Assembly (NCBI GenBank): GCA_900546005.1
Contig: URBJ01000100.1
Coordinates: 1-7,549 of the forward strand
DNA from: an uncultured Alistipes sp.
GTDB lineage: Bacteria > Bacteroidota > Bacteroidia > Bacteroidales > Rikenellaceae
DNA: 7,549 nt
Direction: 5' to 3'
Part shown: piece by piece, positions 1 to 5,528 of the stretch
Layout: every line of letters begins with the position of its first letter
How positions within the stretch are numbered: position 1 is the first letter of the stretch
Notes under the pieces: generated by a model
Databases searched by the model: none
Told to the model about the DNA's origin: nothing
Seen by the model: the letters and a program-made list of their open reading frames with translations, nothing else
Position numbers and translations under genes: made by a program

Positions 1-1008
1 GTAACCCTCTACACCCTGACCAACGACAGCGGTATGATGGTGCAGCTGACCAACTACGGTGCCCGCATTGTAGCCCTATGGGTACCCGACGCTGCAGGAG
101 AGTTCAAGGATGTTGTTTTGGGCTACGAATCGATCGCGGAATACCTCTCGTCGACCGACCATTTCTGCGGGCCGATCGTCGGACGCTACGGAAACCGTAT
201 CAATAAAGGAACCTTCACATTGGACGACAAAACATACCAACTGACCATCAACGACGGGGAGAACCACCTGCACGGAGGCGTCCACGGTTTCTGGGACAAG
301 GTGTGGAAAGCGCATCCCGTGAACAACAGTACCGTAGCCATGAGCTACATGTCGGCTGCCGGAGAGGAGGGGTATCCGGGAAATCTGGCGATTACGGTAA
401 CCTACACCCTGACACAAGATAATGCTTTAAAAATCGAATATCAGGCGACGACCGACAGCGCCACAATCCTCAATCCGACCAGCCACAGCTACTTCAATCT
501 GCACGGGACGACGGCAGGAAGTACGAATACCCACCTGTTGACCCTCAACGCCGACCGGTTTACTCCGACCGATGCGGGACTGATTCCGACGGGAGAGTTG
601 GACTCGGTGGCCGGCACACCGATGGACTTTAGGCAACCCACGCTTATCGGTGAACGCATCGATGCCGATTTCGAACCGATGAAGCTGGCCAAAGGATATG
701 ACCACAACTGGGTACTGAACAAAGCGGGGAAGGAGCTCTCTTTTGCTGCCGAAGTGTATGAGCCCTCGACAGGAATCGTCATGCGGATCGAGACGGACCA
801 ACCGGCCATACAGTTTTACAGTGGGAATTTCATGGACGGCAGTCAGATCGGGAAGCGGGGTGAACCGCACAACTACCGGACAGGTATCGCCCTCGAAACC
901 CAAAACTATCCCGATGCACCGAATCACGAGAACTTCCCTTCAGCCGTCTTGCGTCCCGGAGAGACCTACACACAAACCTGCATCTATGCTTTCAGCGTCC
1001 GCAAATAA
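1..1008 (+). CDS. galM: aldose 1-epimerase (galactose mutarotase), 5'-truncated by the window edge
   Basis: This enzyme interconverts the alpha and beta anomers of free hexoses such as galactose, feeding the Leloir pathway. The frame is open from base 1, so the true start lies outside the window; 335 residues are visible. By comparison with full-length family members, the missing part is probably a short N-terminus, perhaps with a signal peptide, as many Bacteroidota GalM proteins carry one. Numbering from base 1, the family landmarks appear in order: GRYGNRI (from about residue 61), NHLHGG with substrate-contacting His91, NPTSHSYFNL with the presumed catalytic acid His162, YDHNWVL with Asp234, and LETQNYPDAPN with the presumed catalytic base Glu299. 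The acid motif has Ser where Asn is commoner (TSH rather than TNH). An internal ATG at base 34 is not the start, because family-typical sequence (YTLTNDSGM) precedes it. It converges on the glycosidase gene at 1303-2700, and a strong hairpin lies between them. Confidence 0.95.
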   Translation, partial: VTLYTLTNDSGMMVQLTNYGARIVALWVPDAAGEFKDVVLGYESIAEYLSSTDHFCGPIVGRYGNRINKGTFTLDDKTYQLTINDGENHLHGGVHGFWDKVWKAHPVNNSTVAMSYMSAAGEEGYPGNLAITVTYTLTQDNALKIEYQATTDSATILNPTSHSYFNLHGTTAGSTNTHLLTLNADRFTPTDAGLIPTGELDSVAGTPMDFRQPTLIGERIDADFEPMKLAKGYDHNWVLNKAGKELSFAAEVYEPSTGIVMRIETDQPAIQFYSGNFMDGSQIGKRGEPHNYRTGIALETQNYPDAPNHENFPSAVLRPGETYTQTCIYAFSVRK

Positions 1009-1152
1009 CATGCGGCCGGGGGGAAGCGAGGGAAAACCATGTTTCCGAATCTGTGCAAAACCACTTCTGACCAGCAGGCTTTTATTAATTAAAAGGGAGC
1101 ACAATCCCCGGTACTGATTTTTTCCGTTTTTGTCCGCCACTCACATTAAATC

Positions 1153-1186
1153 AAAAGCCAAGGCCTTTACAAAGGCCTTGGCTTTT
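1153..1186. terminator. symmetric Rho-independent-type terminator between convergent genes
   Basis: Two perfectly complementary 16-nt arms (1153-1168 and 1171-1186) are separated by only two bases. The stem is GC-rich in the middle (GCCAAGGCC core) with A-runs on the left and T-runs on the right. This is the classical shape of an intrinsic terminator that works in both directions. It lies 145 nt past the galM stop and 117 nt past the stop of the convergent glycosidase. On the + strand the T-tract extends to base 1187; on the - strand the trailing sequence is T-rich but less pure. The rest of the 1009-1302 spacer holds only a short AT-rich inverted repeat at 1079-1095 (arms CTTTTA/TAAAAG) and a 10-bp palindrome TGTTTAAACA at 1269-1278. 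I see no gene there. Confidence 0.85.
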
Positions 1187-1302
1187 TGCTTGTTTCAGCT
1201 ACTAATTTCGATTCAATCGACGCTACACGACACCATACATTGTAACAAATCGCTTCACCGAGTATGAGTGTTTAAACAGTCACCCTCACACTTGTCAGAT
1301 CT

Positions 1303-2700
1303 CTATTGTAATCCATCCTGAGAAAGTTGCGTACTGATCGGTCGAGGATTGTCCGATGCAGGAAACTCCATCTTGAAAAGCTCTTTTCCCATCGGCTGGA
1401 TCTCGCTCCCGTCCAATTTGCTCGGATCGTACCCCGTCTCACATTCGAACGGCATGACATAGGCCAAGACCGACCATCCCCAGAAACGTTTCAGACCAAG
1501 CCCCTCGCCACTCTCTCCGTTATAGAACTCCCGGGTCACCTCGTTGCACTTGTAGACCAAATCCAGCGTCTTTTGAGCTAATTCCCGAGCCTCATCCATG
1601 TATCCGTAGTCGATCAGCCCGTGCATGATCATATAGTTGGTCGGAATCCACGTCGTACCCCGCCAGTTGCATCCCCAGTCGCGAATGTCCCCCTGCACAT
1701 AATCGGGCTCCGTCTGCGCATAACAAGCGACCGGATATTTCGTCCAAAACTCTTCGGGATTGGTCAAATGCTCTTTCACCAACCGTTCTGCCCTGCGCGG
1801 AGGCACGATACCGGCCCATAAAGGTATAAATCCCGCAACAGATTTCACTTTGACCAATTCTCCGGTATGTTCGTCCCGATCGTAGTAGAAGCCATCCTCC
1901 TCATCCCAAAAAATCGTATTGATCTTATCGGCCAACGCCGTCGCACGCAGATGGAATTTTTTGGCATCTTCCATTTTTCCCAGTTTGATGGCGATCTGCT
2001 CCATTGCCTGAAGCTCCCGATAGATATAGCAAGCCAAATCGACCCCTTCGAAACGGAACTCGTCCAATCGCCCGGCCCGGCTGATCTGATTATCCATACC
2101 GCTATGATCCGAACTGTTCCATACCGGCAAGCCGTTCCGGTCGAAATCGCAGTACCGCATCCAATAGTCGATACTCAGGATCAGCTGCTCGTAATAGGAG
2201 ATCGACTTGAATGCCGGACCGATCTGGACTCGACCCCGATCTCCACGCTCTTCGAGCCATGTATAATCACCCGTTTGCCGTGAACCCAGTTCGGCAATCT
2301 GCGCCAGGAAGGGCTTAAAATGCTGCCGTTCCCGTTTATCGATCAGCGTCCGCGAGATGAAACCATTCACACACTGCTGATTCATGAAACTCTTCAAATT
2401 CGTAAAACAGTAATCCGCAATGCCGAAATAACTCATGTAGAGGTTTTCGAAATAGAGATCCCAGTCGTACATCTCATGATAGGCATATCCGGTCATCAGT
2501 TTTCGATTATCCGGCTCATAGAGGACGACTCCACGCGTAGCAATATCGTGGTTCACCTCATCGATTCGTTTCAGAAACGCCTCCTTATCCCCGATATCAT
2601 ACTGCCGTATGACCTGATGCAACAACTTATCCTTCGATTGAGCCCGCACACCCGAGCCCAAGATACAACAACCGGCAAGTAAAAAACAGAAAAATTTCAT
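1303..2700 (-). CDS. secreted clan GH-G glycoside hydrolase (GH63 / trehalase-like, (alpha/alpha)6 fold)
   Basis: A 465-residue predicted glycosidase related to the GH63/GH37 (alpha/alpha)6-barrel enzymes, including the 'mannosylglycerate hydrolase/YgjK-like' single-domain forms. These hydrolyse alpha-linked glucosides or related sugars; the substrate here is unknown. The N-terminus is an export signal, with a hydrophobic core followed by GVRAQ, so signal peptidase I cleavage after Ala20 is likely. A short lipobox-like LAGC at residues 8-11 is an alternative. Family landmarks are YDWDLYFENLY (about 78-88), WNSSDHSGMDNQ with Asp203 as candidate catalytic acid, WRGTTWIPTNY (about 345-355), REFYNGESGEG with Glu391 as candidate base, and FWGWSVLAYVMP near the end. 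The last ~40 residues form a polar tail with no domain I recognise. The ATG at 2700 is chosen because the signal peptide starts there directly. The gene is separated from the upstream permease by 326 nt and probably has its own promoter. Family assignment is fairly sure; specificity is not. Confidence 0.85.
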   Translation of the reverse strand: MKFFCFLLAGCCILGSGVRAQSKDKLLHQVIRQYDIGDKEAFLKRIDEVNHDIATRGVVLYEPDNRKLMTGYAYHEMYDWDLYFENLYMSYFGIADYCFTNLKSFMNQQCVNGFISRTLIDKRERQHFKPFLAQIAELGSRQTGDYTWLEERGDRGRVQIGPAFKSISYYEQLILSIDYWMRYCDFDRNGLPVWNSSDHSGMDNQISRAGRLDEFRFEGVDLACYIYRELQAMEQIAIKLGKMEDAKKFHLRATALADKINTIFWDEEDGFYYDRDEHTGELVKVKSVAGFIPLWAGIVPPRRAERLVKEHLTNPEEFWTKYPVACYAQTEPDYVQGDIRDWGCNWRGTTWIPTNYMIMHGLIDYGYMDEARELAQKTLDLVYKCNEVTREFYNGESGEGLGLKRFWGWSVLAYVMPFECETGYDPSKLDGSEIQPMGKELFKMEFPASDNPRPISTQLSQDGLQ

Positions 2701-2748
2701 CGTTTGATAGATTTAAGGTTAGTTCGTTTGTTAGCACATAGACAACAC

Positions 2749-2770
2749 ATTCCCACGGATCCGCGGGAAT
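2749..2770 (-). promoter_or_regulatory. hairpin in the predicted 5' leader of the glycosidase mRNA
   Basis: A 22-nt near-perfect inverted repeat. The outer arms ATTCCC/GGGAAT flank the self-complementary core CGGATCCG. The one mismatched pair (A2755 and C2764 on the + strand) becomes a G-U wobble in the - strand RNA, so the fold is best in the transcript of the glycosidase gene. It sits 48 nt before the ATG and has no U-tract after it, so it does not look like a terminator. A role in mRNA stability or as a protein-binding site are both possible. The structure is seen; the function is inferred. Confidence 0.45.
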
Positions 2771-2784
2771 ATGCTGCTTCATAA

Positions 2785-2792
2785 CAAATATA
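2785..2792 (-). promoter_or_regulatory. candidate Bacteroidota -7 box for the glycosidase gene
   Basis: Read on the - strand these bases are TATATTTG, an exact match to the Bacteroidota -7 consensus TAnnTTTG. They lie 84 nt upstream of the ATG at 2700, which would put the transcript start near base 2780, just ahead of the leader hairpin. No good TTTG -33 box is found at 19-21 bp spacing (the bases there read about TTCC), so the promoter may be weak, activator-dependent, or a chance match. Confidence 0.4.
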
Positions 2793-3026
2793 GCTTTTTC
2801 TTTTCCGATTAGGGAATCGATCCGACACGAATGCAGTCCGAATACCCTAAGTCCCCGCATAAATCACCCTTACCGGCCCTTTCTTGCGCACGAAAAACTC
2901 CGCCCGGACCGATTCTGACCGATCCGACGCTCCACTTATGGTATAGTTTGTGAGAAAGCATATCGAGGAGTCGATACGTTATCTCTCCCCTCTGTCAGTC
3001 GCACCCTTCTCCGCACAATATGTGGT

Positions 3027-4148
3027 CTATTTGGGCGCCTTCTTGTAGAGATAAAGTGCAATAAAGGCGTAGAGGATGTTCGGGATCCACACCGATATTT
3101 CGGGGGGCAGCAATCCCCCTTTGGCAAACTCCTCACCGAATTTGCTGAACAGAATAAACGAAAAGGCCAACACGATTCCGACACCAATGTGCAGTCCGGT
3201 TCCTCCCCTCACCTTGCGGGAAGAGAGCGAAACACCGATCACCGTCAGAATAAAGGTAGAAATCGGATAAGCGAACCGATTATACTTTTCAACCTCAAAG
3301 CGGACGATCATATCCGATCCTTTGGCTTTTTGCTGATCGATAAAGCGATTCAGACTTACGATATCCATCGTTTTGACCAACTCCTCGACACGCCCCAGCT
3401 CATTATCCCTTAGATTAATCAACGTATCGAGCGATCGTTCGCCGTTAAAAATCTCTTTACCGTCTTTAAATTCCCGATAAATACATTTCGGAGCACTCCA
3501 CCGCCCCGTTTCGGGGTCAAACTTGACGTTAGCCGCTTCGAGTGCCGAAACCACCGTTCCATTCTCATAGGTCTCCAACGCAAAGAAGGATGCTGCATGG
3601 TCCTGCTCCGTATACCCCCGGATGTAGGCAAACGTACCGGGTTCTATCTGACGATAGATGTGGGTGTCGTATTGTGCGCCCTTGACGTTCTTGATGTAGT
3701 TCATCTCGAATTTCAGGCGGTTTCCGTTTGCAATCGGAATAATCACCAGATTGAGCATCAGGCTGAGCAGCGTAATGACACTCGCACTCACAAAATAGGG
3801 CCACATGAGCCTGCGGAAACTGACACCTGCCGAGAGCATGGCAATGATCTCCGTGTTGTAGGCCATTTTCGAGGTGAAGAAAATGACGGCGATGAAGGTG
3901 AACAGTCCGCTGAACTGATTGATGAAGAACGGGATGAAATTCAGGTAGTAGTCGAAAATGATCGCGTAAACCCGGTTGATGTAAGAGGGCAGCGGCATCA
4001 GCACGCCGGAAAACCGGCAGTTCAGCGCCTCCTCGGCCGCATCGAAAATCACCACCACAATAATGATCAATACGATAGCAAAAAGATAGGTCCCTAAAAA
4101 TTTACGGATGATGTATCGATCCAATATTTTGATTCCGGGAAACTTCAT
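3027..4148 (-). CDS. LptF/LptG-family lipopolysaccharide export permease (YjgP/YjgQ)
   Basis: An inner-membrane subunit of the LptBFG ABC transporter, which extracts lipopolysaccharide from the inner membrane and pushes it along the Lpt bridge to the outer membrane. The 373-residue product has the family layout: a polar N-terminus ending in ILDRYIIRKFLGTY, a first membrane helix (about 17-36), two more helices before about residue 125, a soluble periplasmic beta-jellyroll-like domain (about 125-280), then three C-terminal helices. The segment NTEIIAMLSAGVSFRRLMWPY between helices 2 and 3 matches the cytoplasmic coupling helix that contacts the LptB ATPase. I chose the ATG at 4148. An in-frame TTG at 4172 would add eight residues but would lie very close to the candidate promoter. 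The gene lies 88 nt downstream of tgt on the same strand, a pairing common in Bacteroidota as I recall. I cannot tell LptF from LptG by sequence reading, and no lptB is in the window. Confidence 0.9.
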   Translation of the reverse strand: MKFPGIKILDRYIIRKFLGTYLFAIVLIIIVVVIFDAAEEALNCRFSGVLMPLPSYINRVYAIIFDYYLNFIPFFINQFSGLFTFIAVIFFTSKMAYNTEIIAMLSAGVSFRRLMWPYFVSASVITLLSLMLNLVIIPIANGNRLKFEMNYIKNVKGAQYDTHIYRQIEPGTFAYIRGYTEQDHAASFFALETYENGTVVSALEAANVKFDPETGRWSAPKCIYREFKDGKEIFNGERSLDTLINLRDNELGRVEELVKTMDIVSLNRFIDQQKAKGSDMIVRFEVEKYNRFAYPISTFILTVIGVSLSSRKVRGGTGLHIGVGIVLAFSFILFSKFGEEFAKGGLLPPEISVWIPNILYAFIALYLYKKAPK

Positions 4149-4191
4149 CTTCACTGTTCGATTAACGCCCAAAGGGGCAGCACAAAGCGAT

Positions 4192-4199
4192 CAAAATTA
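4192..4199 (-). promoter_or_regulatory. candidate internal -7 box ahead of the Lpt permease
   Basis: On the - strand this reads TAATTTTG, matching TAnnTTTG, in the tgt-permease gap. It would give a leader of roughly 40 nt before the ATG at 4148. No convincing -33 TTTG box is present at 19-21 bp. The permease may therefore be transcribed both from the tgt promoter and from here, but an AT-rich spacer can produce this 8-mer by chance. Confidence 0.3.
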
Positions 4200-4236
4200 A
4201 TAATTTTATGCGGAACCGGCCACATTTTTGGCAAAA

Positions 4237-5367
4237 TTACAACCTTCTGGAAAGTTTTTCGACCATGTCCGATTTCCACGTACAGAAAGTTCCGTCGAGA
4301 ATTCTCTTGCGGGCCTCACCCACCAACCACAAATAGAAGGCAAGGTTGTGCATGCTGGCTATTTGTGCCGCCAACATCTCTCCAGCAATGGTCAAATGAC
4401 GCAGATAGGCCTTCGTATAAACCCGATCGACAAAACAGAGACCGGCCGGATCAATCGGTGAGAAGTCGTCGATCCACTTCCGGTTGCGGATATTGATCAC
4501 CCCTTCGCTGGTAAACAACATACCGTTGCGTCCGTTTCGCGTCGGCATCACGCAATCAAACATATCGACCCCGCGCTCGATCGCCTCCAAAAGATTAATC
4601 GGCGTCCCGACTCCCATCAGATATCGGGGTCGGTCCTCGGGCAGAATCGAATTGACCAGTTCGATCATCTCGTACATCACAGGAGCGGGTTCCCCCACTG
4701 CCAATCCACCGATGGCATACCCATCGGCATCGAACTGTTGCACGAATTCGGCCGAACGTGTCCTCAAATCAGGGTAGGTACACCCCTGTACGATCGGGAA
4801 CAGCGACTGCCGATGTCCGTAGAGCGGCCGAGTCTTTGCGTACTGATCAAAACAGCGCTCGAGCCAACGGCAGGTCAGGTTCAACGACCGGGCCGCATAG
4901 TCGTACTCCGAGTCTCCCGGCGGACACTCATCGAAAGCCATCATGATGTCAGCCCCGATGCTGCGTTGGATGTCGATCACGTTTTCGGGCGTAAACAGAT
5001 GTTTCGAACCGTCGATGTGGGAACTGAACCGACACCCCTCCTCGGTAAGTTTCCGGCATGCCGCCAACGAAAAAACCTGAAATCCTCCGCTGTCGGTCAG
5101 GATCGGACGGTCCCAACTGCAAAAGCGATGCAAACCTCCGGCCCGTTCCAAAATCTCGACTCCGGGACGCAAATAGAGATGATAGGTATTCCCCAAGATA
5201 ATCTGTGCACCGACCTCCTGCACCAAATCACGATGAAACACGCCCTTCACGCTTCCCACCGTACCCACGGGCATAAAAATCGGGGTTTCGATCGTTCCGT
5301 GGTCAATCGTAATGCGACCGGCACGTGCCGCACTCCGAGAATCGGTATGTAACAATTCGAATTCCAT
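4237..5367 (-). CDS. tgt: tRNA-guanine transglycosylase (queuosine pathway), with altered zinc site
   Basis: Exchanges guanine-34 in the anticodon of GUN tRNAs (Asp, Asn, His, Tyr) for a queuine precursor or queuine; cytoplasmic. The 376-residue length is typical. Landmarks, numbered from the ATG at 5367, are GTVGSVKGV near the start, LTDSGGFQVFSL with catalytic Asp92, FDECPP, IVQGCTYPDLR, YAIGGLAVGEP, and GVDMFDCVMPTRNGRNG with nucleophile Asp271. The usual C-terminal zinc motif CxCxxC...H is degenerate. The ligand positions read Gly309, Cys311 and Asp314, with His340 kept at the normal 26-residue distance. The frame continues upstream to a TTG at 5376, but that codon lies inside the -7 box, so the ATG is preferred. 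The gene is divergent from the glycosyltransferase and is followed by the Lpt permease. The upstream pathway (queC/D/E/F, queA) is not in the window, so whether the substrate is preQ1 or salvaged queuine cannot be told. Confidence 0.95.
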   Translation of the reverse strand: MEFELLHTDSRSAARAGRITIDHGTIETPIFMPVGTVGSVKGVFHRDLVQEVGAQIILGNTYHLYLRPGVEILERAGGLHRFCSWDRPILTDSGGFQVFSLAACRKLTEEGCRFSSHIDGSKHLFTPENVIDIQRSIGADIMMAFDECPPGDSEYDYAARSLNLTCRWLERCFDQYAKTRPLYGHRQSLFPIVQGCTYPDLRTRSAEFVQQFDADGYAIGGLAVGEPAPVMYEMIELVNSILPEDRPRYLMGVGTPINLLEAIERGVDMFDCVMPTRNGRNGMLFTSEGVINIRNRKWIDDFSPIDPAGLCFVDRVYTKAYLRHLTIAGEMLAAQIASMHNLAFYLWLVGEARKRILDGTFCTWKSDMVEKLSRRL

Positions 5368-5373
5368 GATCGG

Positions 5374-5405
5374 CAAAGGTAAATAATTTTCCGTTCATCG
5401 GGAAA
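5374..5405 (-). promoter_or_regulatory. tgt promoter (Bacteroidota type), almost leaderless
   Basis: On the - strand the -7 box TACCTTTG (5381-5374) matches TAnnTTTG. Exactly 20 bp upstream lies TTTC (5405-5402), a 3-of-4 match to the -33 TTTG box. Only six bases separate the -7 box from the tgt ATG at 5367, so the predicted transcript start falls at or within a few bases of the start codon. Confidence 0.6.
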
Positions 5406-5407
5406 CG

Positions 5408-5439
5408 TTTGGGGATTCTCTCAAAATCGCGTAATTTTG
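5408..5439 (+). promoter_or_regulatory. consensus Bacteroidota promoter for the glycosyltransferase-sigma factor operon
   Basis: TTTG at 5408-5411 is followed after exactly 20 bp by TAATTTTG at 5432-5439. This is a full match to both elements of the Bacteroidota housekeeping promoter at the canonical spacing. The transcript should start near 5444, leaving an ~85-nt leader before the GTG at 5529. The -7 box is also the right arm of an inverted repeat, CAAAAT-6-ATTTTG (5422-5439), which could be an operator. The TTTG box lies 2 bp from the -33 box of the divergent tgt promoter, and together they form the palindrome AAACGTTT (5403-5410). Confidence 0.7.
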
Positions 5440-5528
5440 TAGATCACACGTGGCCCTTTTCGGGCCGAACGAATCCTTCCCGCTCCGAATCTTTCGGCAT
5501 AAGGAACGTATACCAAACAGAGATTATC

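Larger units (their letters stand above)
2701..3026. other. 326-bp intergenic region between the Lpt permease and glycosidase genes
   Basis: Both flanking genes are on the - strand. The left part (2701-2792) holds the candidate glycosidase promoter and leader hairpin. From 2793 to 3026 I see no gene, no RNA gene and no strong terminator for the permease. There is only a short direct repeat of GACCGAT around 2908-2924. The small open frames crossing the region do not resemble proteins and overlap real genes in the wrong frame. Confidence 0.6.

Noticed and set aside
427..927. 166-codon open frame on the - strand inside galM
   Set aside because: It is fully antisense to a gene with clear catalytic motifs, and its translation shows no recognisable family or sensible composition.
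743..1117. 124-codon + strand frame overlapping the end of galM and running into the spacer
   Set aside because: It is a shifted reading of galM; the part past the galM stop has no protein-like features and no start signal.
2627..2860. 77-codon - strand frame (inner ATG at 2782) crossing the glycosidase leader and start
   Set aside because: It could be imagined as an upstream ORF, but it overlaps the glycosidase start in another frame, resembles nothing, and its inner ATG sits right at the predicted transcript start.
3597..4097. 166-codon + strand frame inside the Lpt permease
   Set aside because: It is antisense to an evident membrane permease; the His/Glu/Asp-rich translation is what reverse reading of hydrophobic codons yields.
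4149..4172. Eight-residue extension of the Lpt permease from a TTG at 4172
   Set aside because: An ATG at 4148 gives the usual family N-terminus, and the TTG would lie very close to the candidate transcript start.
4738..5352. 204-codon + strand frame inside tgt
   Set aside because: It is antisense to a strongly conserved enzyme, with no family resemblance and no promoter.
5409..5528. N-terminal extension of the glycosyltransferase from a TTG at 5409
   Set aside because: The TTG is part of the -33 box of the promoter, and the translated 40 residues look like non-coding sequence, so the start was moved to GTG 5529.
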